Positions 17,030 to 25,455 of a stretch of DNA of 64,000 nucleotides are shown one piece after another. A program made the position numbers and the translations under genes. Location: NCBI GenBank assembly GCA_937974245.1, contig CALJKV010000108.1, forward strand, positions 10,293 through 74,292, given 5' to 3'. This DNA is from an uncultured Chloroflexota bacterium. GTDB taxonomy: Bacteria > Chloroflexota > Anaerolineae > Aggregatilineales > Phototrophicaceae. Below the pieces are notes generated by a model. It did no database searches, had not been told where the DNA came from, and saw only the letters and a program-made list of their open reading frames with translations. Within the stretch, counting starts at the first letter, position 1. Each line of letters starts with the position of its first letter.

Positions 17030-18070
17030 ATGATGTTTGCTGTTGCTGTAACTGAACCAAACAAAATTGAGATTGTGCAGGTTCCCAAGCCAATTCCGGG
17101 TGCGTATCAAGTTCGTGTAAAAACTGAAGCGGCGTGCCTGTGCAATATGACAGACCGCAAACTGGTCGAAGGGCATTTCCCCGGCGTTGAGCAGTATCCG
17201 CTGCTGCTCGGTCACGAAACCGTTGGGATCGTGGAGGAAGTCGGAGCGAATGTCCGCAATTTTAAAGTGGGTGACCGCGTCGTCGGCGGGTTGCTGCTTT
17301 CCCCAACTGATCAGACTTACGGAAGTGGATGGGGTGGTTTCTCCGAATATACGCTGGCGGGCGATCATCAGGCGATGGTCGAAGACGGAAACGCCACAGC
17401 GGAGCATGGTTGGTTTGAAGTGTATGAAATCATGCGAACCGTTCCGCCGCACATCAGTGTTGAAGACGCCGTGATGCTGTGCACATGGCGCGAAGTCTAC
17501 GGCGCATTCGGTGACTTTTACCTGAAGGCTGGAGACGATATTTTAATTTATGGTGGTGGTCCTGTCGGTCTAAGTTTCGTCAAGTTTGCACGCTTACTCG
17601 GCTTGGGCGAAATCTACCTTGTGGATCGCTGGGCACATAAACGCGACAAGGCTCTAAGCATGGGTGCGACAGCGGCGTTCGCTCCCGATGATCCTGGTCT
17701 GTCTGCGCTGTTGCAGACAAAACGTGGCGCCCTTGATGCCGTAATTGATGCAGTGGGCAAGGAAGAGATCATCAACAGCGCCCTACCGTTGGTGAAGCTG
17801 GGCGGGTCAATCTGCGTATATGGCGTGATCGACGGACCTTCGGTCCGCCTGGACAAATCAACCGCACCGTATAACTTTAACCTTTTCATCCATCAGTGGC
17901 CTACCCGGTCGCGGGAACATGACGCACAGGAACCGCTGATCGAATGGATTCAGGCGGGGAAACTCAGCTATCAGGAATTCATATCAGCAGAGTTCCCCAT
18001 TGCGCAGATCGAGGAAGCATACGAGTCGGCGCAGAAAACCAGGGCGATCAAGACGCTGCTACGTTACTAA
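17030..18070 (+). CDS. Zinc-type alcohol dehydrogenase lacking the structural zinc lobe
   Basis: A 346-residue medium-chain dehydrogenase. The GroES-like domain has GHETVG (His62, Glu63) and Cys36/Cys38 as possible catalytic metal ligands, with Cys151 as another candidate. The four-cysteine structural zinc loop normally found at about 90-105 is replaced by SPTDQTYGSGWGG. The Rossmann domain carries GGGPVG (175-180). AGGAAAAG precedes the start. It is 32 nt from the SDR stop and probably cotranscribed. It is predicted to oxidise a secondary alcohol or polyol with NAD(P). The gene that once followed it has decayed (see 18156-18680). Confidence 0.85.
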   Translation: MMFAVAVTEPNKIEIVQVPKPIPGAYQVRVKTEAACLCNMTDRKLVEGHFPGVEQYPLLLGHETVGIVEEVGANVRNFKVGDRVVGGLLLSPTDQTYGSGWGGFSEYTLAGDHQAMVEDGNATAEHGWFEVYEIMRTVPPHISVEDAVMLCTWREVYGAFGDFYLKAGDDILIYGGGPVGLSFVKFARLLGLGEIYLVDRWAHKRDKALSMGATAAFAPDDPGLSALLQTKRGALDAVIDAVGKEEIINSALPLVKLGGSICVYGVIDGPSVRLDKSTAPYNFNLFIHQWPTRSREHDAQEPLIEWIQAGKLSYQEFISAEFPIAQIEEAYESAQKTRAIKTLLRY

Positions 18071-18155
18071 GGCGTTGCGCTTTTTAGTCGGTTGTTACGC
18101 GGACAGTAGTAATTGAACGAGCCTTTTCAGAAAGGAAGCTCTTCGTTATGATAAG

Positions 18156-18680
18156 ATGATGATAACATCCACCGATTTGCAGGCTGCCTCCATCCCTACA
18201 ATGTATTTTGTCGGTGTGACGACGAGCAAGTCTTTCATCATGAGGGTATTCCCAAAGTGGTCAGACAACCTTGGACTCGGTGCTCTGATTAAACATCTGT
18301 CCGTAAAATCATGTTGATGCTGTACCTCACCCCTTCCGAACCTTCGGCTCTCGCTCCCCGCCAACGGGGAAAACGAGCACAGTGAGTGGGGTGAGGTTGG
18401 TGTGACGAATATAAGGATAGGTTCTAATGGTTAAGATTGCACGGTAGGTATACCCGTTGAAGATTAGCTGGTGATCGTGAGACACATCAAAAATGATCCC
18501 CTGGCGACGGGGGCGCTTGTGATCACCCATAAAATCGATCTACTTCATGCCACCCGCTGGGAATTCGAGTTCCTCGATCCCTATGCGCTGCTGTATGATA
18601 ATATTTCCAGCGTTCGGAGCGGGAAAATCAACTGTGTGGTCATGCCAAGGATCTGATCAAGTCTGGTATGTCATGGGCAT
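18156..18680 (+). pseudogene. Decayed shikimate-dehydrogenase-like gene, interrupted by a palindromic repeat
   Basis: Fragment 1 (18156-18317) encodes 53 residues with PTMYFVGVTTSKS and IMRVFPKWSDNLGLG, which resembles the N-terminus of a shikimate-dehydrogenase-like family, then stops. A palindromic element occupies 18324-18397. Fragment 2 (about 18471-18640) continues the same family with IKNDPLATGALVITHKIDLL and FLDPYALLYDNISS. The next conserved piece, GHAKDLIKSG, is in another frame (about 18632-18665), so there is also a frameshift. The catalytic and nucleotide-binding C-terminal part is missing. The family assignment is from memory of the motif pattern. Three separate lesions make expression of a working enzyme unlikely. 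Confidence 0.65.
18324..18397. repeat. Dispersed palindromic element (ACCTCACCCC family), copy 1
   Basis: The ends ACCTCACCCC and GGGGTGAGGT are perfect inverted repeats, with inner pairs around CCCCGCCAACGGGG and the flank AAAACGAGC-x-AGTGAGT. The reverse complement of the element at 58310-58393 aligns along the whole length (CCTCACCCCTTCCGAACC...GAAAACGAGC...GAGT...GGGGTGAGG). It sits within the decayed gene. Confidence 0.75.
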
Positions 18681-18703
18681 GCTCGTAGGTGATAGCACGG
18701 TGA

Positions 18704-19012
18704 ATGGAACGGCTACTGCCCATGAACGGGGTGCAGAAGATCATCAAGCTGCTCCCCGGCACTGCGGTAGATAGTCCCGATTACGTAAAGGATGTTCTTC
18801 TGCCTCATCAATGGAGCCACTTGATGCCGACGGGTGGAGTAACTCCCGAAGAGGAGAATCTGTGGTCATGGTTTGACGCCGGAGCAACCTGTATGGGCAT
18901 GGGCAGCCGCTTGCTGCGAAACGATTGGATTGCGGCAGGAAATTATGAAGCCATCACCAATCTGACGCGCACAACGCTACCAATGATTGAGCCAGTATAC
19001 GCAAAACGGTAG
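18704..19012 (+). pseudogene. eda: KDPG aldolase fragment (C-terminal half)
   Basis: The 102-residue ORF matches the C-terminal part of 2-keto-3-deoxy-6-phosphogluconate aldolases: IKLLPG, then LMPTGGVTPEEENLWSWFDAGATCMGMGSRL. The N-terminal half, including the catalytic glutamate and Schiff-base lysine segment (usually upstream of the FPA/LPG motif), is absent; the sequence before it joins directly to the shikimate-dehydrogenase-like remnant. Full enzymes have about 205-215 residues. I infer a deletion that fused two decaying genes. Its presence hints that the ancestral pathway produced a 2-keto-3-deoxy sugar acid. Confidence 0.7.
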
Positions 19013-19026
19013 TGCCCTTAAAAAAG

Positions 19027-19055
19027 TTCTTCACAAGAATAAGTTGTGTTATACT
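19027..19055 (+). promoter_or_regulatory. Promoter of gntR-type regulator
   Basis: An extended -10, TGTTATACT (TATACT at 19050-19055), with a weak -35 (TTCTTC, 17-bp spacing). It leaves a leader of about 100 nt before the regulator start. Confidence 0.45.
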
Positions 19056-19158
19056 TCGGCATTCTTTGTATGTAAGACTTTTCTCATCGAACGATAAGTG
19101 CGGCATTATCTGCGGTATGAGCGAAAGCCAAGAGTGAAGGTGCAGTCATCAAAACATC

Positions 19159-19959
19159 ATGGTTGATTTTGATAGTCCTATTCCCTACTACATTCAGGTA
19201 AAAGACTTTCTTCGCGGACATATCCGCGACGGCACATGGTCAGAGGGAGATCGCCTGCCGAGCGAAGCGGAACTGTGCGAGATGTTCGCTGTGAGCCGCA
19301 CGGTTATTCGTCAGGCACTTCAGGATTTGATCCATGAGGGACTCATCAAACGCCGTAAGGGGAAAGGCAGTTTCGTTGCTGCCGGAAAAATCAGCGAACA
19401 GCTCGCCCAGAAACTCACTGGGTTTTATCAGGACATGGTTGAGCAGGGCTTAAAGCCCATCACACAAGTGCTTCAGCAGCACGTTATCCCTGCCAATCCG
19501 AGGGTCGCCCAGTATCTGAAGCTTGAACCTGAGACCCCAGTCATCGAAATTGCACGGCTGCGCTCGGTGCAGGGAGTTCCCATCGTACTGGTTACTACTT
19601 ACCTGCCCTATGCCTTATGCCCAAACCTGGTCACCGATGACCTTAATAATCAGTCCCTATATGCTCTACTGGAAAGCCGCTATCACCTCTATATTGGGCG
19701 GGGCCGCCGGACAATTCAGGCGGTGCTGGCAGAAGGACAGGAAGCGAAACTATTAGAGGTCAACAAGGGTGCGCCGTTGTTTCGATTGGATAGCATCAGC
19801 TATTTGAACGATGGTACGCCTATCGAGTACTATTTCGCCTACCATCGGGGGGATCGCTCCCAGTTCGAAGTAGAACTTATTCGCAGCCGCGAACTCGATG
19901 AGATTGCCGATATCGCCGACGAACTTCCGCCGAGTAATCAATTCTCAACGACTCCGTAA
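19159..19959 (+). CDS. GntR/HutC family regulator with UTRA effector domain
   Basis: A 266-residue regulator. The winged helix-turn-helix spans about 8-72 (PYYIQVKDFLRGHI, LPSEAELCEMFAVSRTVIRQAL, GKGSFV), and the UTRA ligand domain spans about 90-245 (PVIEIARLR, TYLPY, YYFAYHRGDRSQFEVEL). UTRA domains bind small metabolites, commonly sugar phosphates or sugar acids. It is the only regulator of this type in the 16-29 kb catabolic region. The repeated box at 16125-16142 and 20124-20141 is the best candidate binding site. A terminator at 19979-20012 isolates it from the following cupin gene. Confidence 0.9.
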   Translation: MVDFDSPIPYYIQVKDFLRGHIRDGTWSEGDRLPSEAELCEMFAVSRTVIRQALQDLIHEGLIKRRKGKGSFVAAGKISEQLAQKLTGFYQDMVEQGLKPITQVLQQHVIPANPRVAQYLKLEPETPVIEIARLRSVQGVPIVLVTTYLPYALCPNLVTDDLNNQSLYALLESRYHLYIGRGRRTIQAVLAEGQEAKLLEVNKGAPLFRLDSISYLNDGTPIEYYFAYHRGDRSQFEVELIRSRELDEIADIADELPPSNQFSTTP

Positions 19960-19978
19960 GCGAGTTCAGATATCTCCG

Positions 19979-20012
19979 ACCCCATGTCTCTTGTACATGG
20001 GGTTGGTTTTTC
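19979..20012 (+). terminator. Rho-independent terminator after gntR-type gene
   Basis: ACCCCATGT and ACATGGGGT form a 9-bp perfect stem with a 7-nt loop, followed by TGGTTTTT. Confidence 0.85.
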
Positions 20013-20097
20013 CCTGCTTAATCCATCTTACCTACTTTGATCGAACCACAATTAAGTATCCGGCGCAACGGGTTCTCATGAAACCCGGACAGTTTGG

Positions 20098-20125
20098 TTG
20101 TGGGAAGCACGAACTATGGTATAAT
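20098..20125 (+). promoter_or_regulatory. Promoter of cupin-dehydrogenase-hydrolase-kinase operon
   Basis: A perfect TATAAT at 20120-20125 with an extended -10 TG (TGGTATAAT); the -35 is weak (TTGTGG, 16-bp spacer). The candidate GntR operator begins at 20124 and overlaps the -10. Confidence 0.7.
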
Positions 20126-20141
20126 CATAGCATCATATTAT
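20124..20141. promoter_or_regulatory. Candidate GntR operator, site 2
   Basis: ATCATAGCATCATATTAT, 16 of 18 bases identical to the site at 16125-16142. Its position at the end of the -10 element would let a bound repressor block initiation. Confidence 0.55.
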
Positions 20142-20222
20142 TACATGTTCAGCATTTACCTAGGAATCGCTACCGGTCAAAGAATATATTAAAAATGAGC
20201 TTCCACATTCTGGAGGAAACCT

Positions 20223-20801
20223 ATGAGAACACAACCATTTACTTTTGAACTTCCTTTCGGAGGTATGCCATCCGAATGGGACAATCACGTCAGACGCTCG
20301 CTTTCTTCGATGAGGGGGCAGTATTACGACCAGGCGATATATGCTGAAATGCTGTCAGAAAACGATCAACTGTTGTATGAGGTCTATGAATTGCTGGTGC
20401 CAGCGGTAGAAGGCGAACTGCTGCACGGCATTTCCATCCTCCACCCCGGCAAGGTCGGCAGCGAATATTTCATGACCAAAGGGCATTTTCATTCGGTGCT
20501 AGAAACAGGCGAAGTTTATTACGGTATGCACGGCACCGGTATGATGGTGATGGAAACTCCCGAAGGCGAATCAAGTGTGATGGAACTCGTTCCGGGTCGC
20601 GTGCTGTACGTGCCGCCGCGTTGGGCGCATCGTTCGGTCAACACAAGTGCTACCGAAGATTTGATCACATTTTTCGTGTACCCCGGCAATGCCGGACACG
20701 ATTATGGCACGATTGAACAAAAAGGCTTTCGCAAGATCGTTGTGGAGCAAGACGGAAAGCCTACAGTCATCGACAACCCACGCTGGGAAAATACCCCATA
20801 G
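20223..20801 (+). CDS. Cupin-type glucose-6-phosphate isomerase-like protein
   Basis: The 192-residue protein carries the signature of the archaeal-type cupin phosphoglucose isomerases: YFMTKGHFH (metal ligands His88, His90), GEVYYG (Glu97) and a later His136 (RWAHRS). These metal-dependent enzymes isomerise aldose and ketose phosphates by a mechanism unrelated to classical PGI. GGAGG lies 6 nt before the start. As the window already encodes a classical PGI domain, I infer that this cupin acts on the specific phosphosugar of the pathway rather than on glucose 6-phosphate; that is not shown by the sequence. It is the first gene of the operon ending with the FGGY kinase. Confidence 0.85.
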   Translation: MRTQPFTFELPFGGMPSEWDNHVRRSLSSMRGQYYDQAIYAEMLSENDQLLYEVYELLVPAVEGELLHGISILHPGKVGSEYFMTKGHFHSVLETGEVYYGMHGTGMMVMETPEGESSVMELVPGRVLYVPPRWAHRSVNTSATEDLITFFVYPGNAGHDYGTIEQKGFRKIVVEQDGKPTVIDNPRWENTP

Positions 20802-20809
20802 GAGGAAAA

Positions 20810-21799
20810 ATGGCAGGCGACCTGAAATCAATGCGAGTGCTGGTCACTCCGACATCATATGCGAAGCATGATCCACGTCTCAAACAGGTTCTGGAAGAAT
20901 CGGTCGGCGAAGTCGTGTACAACCCGACTGCTCGCCCGCTGACCTCGCCGGAACTGCGCGATTTGCTGCCCGGATGCGATGGTTTTATCGCCGGGCTGGA
21001 TATGATTGACGGCAGCGCACTAGAGGCGGCGGATCGCTTGAAAGTGATAGCCCGTTACGGCGTCGGTGTGGAGCGGGTGGATCTGGAAGCGGCAAAGGCC
21101 AAAGGAATCTGTGTCACCAATACGCCGAGTGCAAACTCGAATGCCGTTGCCGAACTCACGTTGGGTTTGATGCTTGCTTTAGCGCGGCAAATCCCTACCG
21201 CCGTTACCACAACGCGGGCAGGCGAGTGGCAGCGGTTATCGGGTATTTCGTTGGAAGGCAAAACTGTGGGTCTGATCGGTTTCGGCAATATCGGCAGAGC
21301 GGTGGCGCGCCGCGTCAAGGCTTTTGATTGTGCGGTTCTGGCCTATGATCCCTACCCGAATACTGCCGCTGCGACCGCGCTTGATGTGCAGTTGACTGAT
21401 CTTGATGAACTACTCCCTGCTGCGGATTTCGTTTCGCTTCATCTTCCCGTCGTCCCGGAAACACGTGGCATGGTTGATGCGGCATTTCTGGCGAAGATGA
21501 AGCGCGGCAGTTACCTGATTAACACGGCACGTGGCGACCTGATTGATGAAGCCGCGTTATTGGCCGCGCTCAATGCGGGCCATGTAGCAGGCGCGGCACT
21601 TGACTGCTTCACAGTCGAACCGCCCGGAGCGGATAACGCGCTGCTCCAGCTCCCGCAGGTCATTGCCACGCCGCATGCAGGCGCACATACCGATGGCGCG
21701 ACGAACGCAATGGGCTGGGGTGCGCTGGAGAACTGCCTCGCTGTCTTGCGCGGTGAACCGGCACTGAATCCCGTTATCGCCTGTGAGCGATCCTCATGA
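20810..21799 (+). CDS. D-2-hydroxyacid dehydrogenase (SerA-like)
   Basis: The 329-residue protein has the substrate and Rossmann domains of the D-isomer-specific 2-hydroxyacid dehydrogenases. GFGNIG (157-162) binds NAD, and the catalytic Arg241 (TARGDLID), Glu270 (FTVEPP) and His289 (TPHAGAHT) are present. RYGVGVERVD matches the phosphoglycerate-dehydrogenase branch. It lacks the C-terminal ACT regulatory domain, which argues against serine synthesis and fits a catabolic role on a sugar-derived 2-hydroxy or 2-keto acid. AGGAGG lies before the start, the gene is 8 nt after the cupin gene, and its stop overlaps the next ATG by four bases. Confidence 0.88.
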   Translation: MAGDLKSMRVLVTPTSYAKHDPRLKQVLEESVGEVVYNPTARPLTSPELRDLLPGCDGFIAGLDMIDGSALEAADRLKVIARYGVGVERVDLEAAKAKGICVTNTPSANSNAVAELTLGLMLALARQIPTAVTTTRAGEWQRLSGISLEGKTVGLIGFGNIGRAVARRVKAFDCAVLAYDPYPNTAAATALDVQLTDLDELLPAADFVSLHLPVVPETRGMVDAAFLAKMKRGSYLINTARGDLIDEAALLAALNAGHVAGAALDCFTVEPPGADNALLQLPQVIATPHAGAHTDGATNAMGWGALENCLAVLRGEPALNPVIACERSS

Positions 21800-22755
21800 A
21801 CGCCTTTGTACAGACCGTGACTGGGAAAGTCCCGGTTGAATCGATTCAGATTGCCGATGGGCATGAGCATGTCTGGATTAATCCCGCCGACGGTATCAGT
21901 GACGATGCGCGTATCGAACTCAATGATTTTCAGCGTATCCGGCAGGAATTGAGGAGCTTTAAGCAGGCAGGTGGCACACTGCTGGTTGATTGCCAGCCCG
22001 GCGGTGCGGGGCGCGATACGCGCCAACTGCGAAGGCTTTCTCAGGAAACCGGTGTTCTCATTACTGCGACGACGGGTACGCATCAGCGCAAATACTATCC
22101 GGCGGATAGCTGGCAGTGGCGTGCGGACACTGACGAGGCGGCGCGCTATTTCGTCCGAGAACTCACCGAAGGCACACAAGAGTCGATGGGCGAGCAGGGT
22201 GAAAACGCTGCCAGCGAACCGGTTCGCGCTGCCGTGATCAAGATTGGCTATGAAGGCACGATCGAAGGGCAGACGCAGGTTTTGATGGAAGCGGCTGCAA
22301 TCGCTTCGCGGCAGACGGGCGCATCAATTCTTTTTCATACAGAAATGGGAAGTAATATCGAGGCACTGCTGCCCTTCTTCGAGATGCACGGTGTCCCACC
22401 AACCCGACTTTATATGTGTCATGTGGATAAACGCCCCGATGTCGGACTGCACCGTGAATTGGCGCAGGCGGGTGTGCTGCTCGGCTATGACACCTTCGGG
22501 CGTCCGAAGTATGACCCCGATCACAATGTGTGGCAGTTGATCCCCACTCTCATCGCTGACGGTCTCGCGCACGCCATAGCAATATGCCTTGATTTCGCGT
22601 TTCCGTCACAGTGGCGCTCGTTTGGTGGCGAACCGGGGCTAACCTTTTTACAGTCGCACATCCTGCCTCGCCTGACGGAGATGGGCCTGGATATGGCGAC
22701 AATTAAGCGGCTGACAGCACAAAATGTCGCCGAACGATTGGCATGGAATCAATAA
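21796..22755 (+). CDS. Phosphotriesterase-family hydrolase (probable lactonase)
   Basis: The 319-residue amidohydrolase-superfamily protein has the metal site of phosphotriesterase-like enzymes: HEH (His23, His25), Lys149 (VIKIGYEG, carboxylated lysine), His181 (FHTEMG), His209 (CHVD) and Asp266 (CLDFAF). Characterised relatives of the family often hydrolyse sugar lactones or phospho-lactones, and phosphotriester activity is secondary. In this operon, next to dehydrogenases, I infer opening of a lactone made by one of them. The gene is translationally coupled to the dehydrogenase upstream (ATGA). Confidence 0.82.
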   Translation: MNAFVQTVTGKVPVESIQIADGHEHVWINPADGISDDARIELNDFQRIRQELRSFKQAGGTLLVDCQPGGAGRDTRQLRRLSQETGVLITATTGTHQRKYYPADSWQWRADTDEAARYFVRELTEGTQESMGEQGENAASEPVRAAVIKIGYEGTIEGQTQVLMEAAAIASRQTGASILFHTEMGSNIEALLPFFEMHGVPPTRLYMCHVDKRPDVGLHRELAQAGVLLGYDTFGRPKYDPDHNVWQLIPTLIADGLAHAIAICLDFAFPSQWRSFGGEPGLTFLQSHILPRLTEMGLDMATIKRLTAQNVAERLAWNQ

Positions 22756-22785
22756 ACAGTACATTTTTCTCAAAGGATAAAGATC

Positions 22786-23805
22786 ATGAAACAAGCAGTA
22801 ATGGTTGCGCCCCGACAAATCGTTTTTAATGAGGTTGAAAAACCGACTCCGAACGCTAATGAAGTCATCCTCCAGACGCAGCGCATTGGCGTATGCGGCT
22901 CAGATATTCATGTGTATCACGGACTACACCCTTATACGGGCTATCCCGTTGTGCAGGGCCACGAAATCGGCGGCGTGGTTGCCGCAGTCGGTGCTAACGT
23001 CACCCATGTGAAGGCCGGCGATAAGATCACGTTTATGCCGCAAGTGACGTGCGGCGAATGCTACCCCTGTAAACATGGTATGTACCACATCTGCGAATCA
23101 CTCAAGGTGATGGGTTTTCAGACTGGGGGCGCGGCTCAGGAATACTTTGCGCTGCCAGCCGACAAAGTCCTCAAGCTGCCCGACAGCATGTCGGTGGACG
23201 AAGCCGCCATGATCGAACCGATTGCCGTCACCGTTCACGCATTGGAACGCGGCGGCGGGGCAGCGGGCAAGCGTGTCATCGTCCTGGGTGCTGGAGCGAT
23301 TGGCAATCTGACGGCGCAGGTGGCGAAAGCATCCGGTGCAAAGGCTGTGATGATCACCGATGTGAGCGATTACAAACTTGCGAAAGCGCGGGAATGCGGC
23401 ATCGAGTACACGGTCAATGCCGCGAGCGAAAACCTCGGTGAAGCGATTGCCCGCGACTTCGGCCCGGACAAGGCTGATCTGATTCTTGAATGCGTCGGGG
23501 TAGAAGCGACGATGACTGACGCGGTGCAGTATGCACGCAAAGGTTCGACAATTGTGGTCGTCGGTGTGTTTGGCAAGAAACCGCAGGTTGATCTCGGCCT
23601 GGTGCAGGATCGTGAACTTACGCTCACCGGGACACTGATGTACCAGCGCAGCGATTATGAACGTGCCATCGAACTGGTAGCGAGCGGCAAAATGCACCTC
23701 AACGCCATGATTACGCATCGTTTCCCGTTCGATCAGTACCTGGATGCCTACCACACCATCGAAGCAGTGCGCGGTGAATACCTGAAGGTCATGATCGAAC
23801 TTTAG
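22786..23805 (+). CDS. Zinc-dependent sorbitol/threonine-dehydrogenase-like oxidoreductase
   Basis: A 339-residue medium-chain dehydrogenase with both zinc sites. The catalytic ligands are Cys37 (GVCGSD), His59 and Glu60 (GHE), with Glu144 nearby (EPIAV). The structural zinc cysteines are 89, 92, 95 and 103 (CGECYPCKHGMYHIC). GAGAIG (168-173) starts the NAD site, and DVSDYK suggests NAD preference. The family oxidises polyols such as sorbitol and xylitol, or threonine. It differs from the dehydrogenase at 17030, which lacks the structural site. It lies 30 nt after the hydrolase and 46 nt before the kinase, so one transcript is likely. Confidence 0.88.
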   Translation: MKQAVMVAPRQIVFNEVEKPTPNANEVILQTQRIGVCGSDIHVYHGLHPYTGYPVVQGHEIGGVVAAVGANVTHVKAGDKITFMPQVTCGECYPCKHGMYHICESLKVMGFQTGGAAQEYFALPADKVLKLPDSMSVDEAAMIEPIAVTVHALERGGGAAGKRVIVLGAGAIGNLTAQVAKASGAKAVMITDVSDYKLAKARECGIEYTVNAASENLGEAIARDFGPDKADLILECVGVEATMTDAVQYARKGSTIVVVGVFGKKPQVDLGLVQDRELTLTGTLMYQRSDYERAIELVASGKMHLNAMITHRFPFDQYLDAYHTIEAVRGEYLKVMIEL

Positions 23806-23851
23806 CCGGGAGGGTGTTTCCTATCCCCCCAGAAGAAATGAATGGAAATCA

Positions 23852-25384
23852 ATGATGAAGCATTATGTAATTGCGCATGACCTCGGCACGACTGGCAATA
23901 AAGCGACCCTTTTTGATGCCGAAGGAAAACTCTGTGGCAGCGCCTTTTATGGCTATGGAACAGATTACGCGCGTACCAGCTGGGCAGAACAGAATCCCGA
24001 AGATTGGTGGAAGGCGGTATGTACATCCACTCTCGCGCTGCTGAATCAGTCGGGCGTGGACAAAACCGATATCGCCTGCATCACCTTCAGTGGACAGATG
24101 ATGGGGTGCGTCCCACTTGATGAGCAGGCGCGTCCACTCCGCAACGCGATCATCTGGGCGGATCAGCGTTCGGTTGATCAGGAGCAGTGGGTTTCCGAAC
24201 GCATTGACCGCGCTAACGTATACCGCATCACCGGTCACCGCTTGAGCGCGTCGTATTCGCTGTGCAAAATGCTTTGGCTGCGCGATCATCAACCGGACGT
24301 ATTCGCCAAGGCGCATAAATTTGTCCATGCCAAAGATGCGATGGTTGCACGGATGACGGGCAAATTTGTTACGGATCCCTCGGATGCTTCAGGGATGAAC
24401 CTGTATGATCTGGAAAGCGGTACATGGTCAGAACCGATCATGAATGCTGCCGGAATCAAGCGTGAGCAGCTTCCCGATCTCGTTGCCTCGTCGGCAGTGG
24501 TCGGCGAAGTGCTGCCGGGTGTGGCGGAAGAACTCGGCGTCCCTGCCGGAACGCCTGTCGTAATCGGCGCGGGTGATGGCTCGAGCGCGGCGGCGGGTGC
24601 AGGTTGTGTTGGTGATGGGGTCGCCTACAATTATGTCGGTTCATCGTCCTGGATTGGGGTTGCCAGCGGCCAACCAATTTATGATCCAGCGTTTCGCACT
24701 TTCACGTGGGGGCATATCCTGCCGAACATGTACACACCCACTGGAACAATGCAGGCGGCGGGTGCATCCTATCAATGGACGCGGGATCAACTGGCACTGC
24801 CGGAAGTTCAATCGGCGGCGGCACAAAATATCAGCCCCTACGAACTCATGAATGCCGAAGGTTCAAAATCACCCGTTGGCGCGAACAAACTGCTGTATCT
24901 GCCGTATTTGATGGGCGAGCGCAGCCCTCGCTGGAACACGCGCGCCCGGGGTGCATTCATCGGCCTGACGATACGCCACACCCGCGCCGATATGCTGCGT
25001 GCTGTTCTGGAAGGTGTAACCATGAACCTGAGGATTATTCTTGAGGCGTTCACCTCGCAGGGGGCAAAAATCGAAGCGATGCGCGTGATTGGCGGCGGGG
25101 CGCGGGGACGATTCTGGAATCAATTGATGGCGAACATCTACGGGATGCCCATTCAGCGCATGTCTTTCCTGGAAGAAGCCACTTCAATGGGTGCAGCCCT
25201 GGCAGGCGGAATTGGCGTGGGCTTGTATTCCGATTACAGTCTGATTGACCAGATGAATCCGGTTGCCGAAATCATCGATCCTGATCCGGCGCAGCAGGGG
25301 ATATATCGAGAGTTCTTCCCTGTCTTCGAATCAACATATCAGGCGCTGGTGCCAATTTACGATCAACTTGACGCGCTGGGTTGA
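23852..25384 (+). CDS. FGGY-family carbohydrate kinase (xylulokinase-like)
   Basis: A 510-residue sugar kinase. The N-terminal FGGY domain has HDLGTTGNKA for phosphate binding and GAGDGSSAA with the catalytic aspartate near 242. The C-terminal domain has GGGARGRFWNQLMANIYGMPI and the EEATSMGAALAGGIGVG region of xylulokinases. The length and order match xylulokinase, but ribulose, xylulose, erythrulose or glycerol-type substrates cannot be separated by eye. As the last gene of the operon it would phosphorylate the keto sugar produced by the dehydrogenases. A convergent terminator hairpin follows at 25403-25430. Confidence 0.88.
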   Translation: MMKHYVIAHDLGTTGNKATLFDAEGKLCGSAFYGYGTDYARTSWAEQNPEDWWKAVCTSTLALLNQSGVDKTDIACITFSGQMMGCVPLDEQARPLRNAIIWADQRSVDQEQWVSERIDRANVYRITGHRLSASYSLCKMLWLRDHQPDVFAKAHKFVHAKDAMVARMTGKFVTDPSDASGMNLYDLESGTWSEPIMNAAGIKREQLPDLVASSAVVGEVLPGVAEELGVPAGTPVVIGAGDGSSAAAGAGCVGDGVAYNYVGSSSWIGVASGQPIYDPAFRTFTWGHILPNMYTPTGTMQAAGASYQWTRDQLALPEVQSAAAQNISPYELMNAEGSKSPVGANKLLYLPYLMGERSPRWNTRARGAFIGLTIRHTRADMLRAVLEGVTMNLRIILEAFTSQGAKIEAMRVIGGGARGRFWNQLMANIYGMPIQRMSFLEEATSMGAALAGGIGVGLYSDYSLIDQMNPVAEIIDPDPAQQGIYREFFPVFESTYQALVPIYDQLDALG

Positions 25385-25402
25385 GGGATAATCCGGTCTA
25401 AC

Positions 25403-25430
25403 CACAAGGGCGGTATGCGCCGCCCTTGTG
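25403..25430. terminator. Bidirectional hairpin between kinase and permease genes
   Basis: CACAAGGGCGG and CCGCCCTTGTG form a perfect 11-bp stem with a 6-nt loop between two converging operons. T-runs are poor on both sides, so termination may rely on convergence or Rho. Confidence 0.65.
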
Positions 25431-25455
25431 TGAATGAGTTTCTGTATAGCAACCG

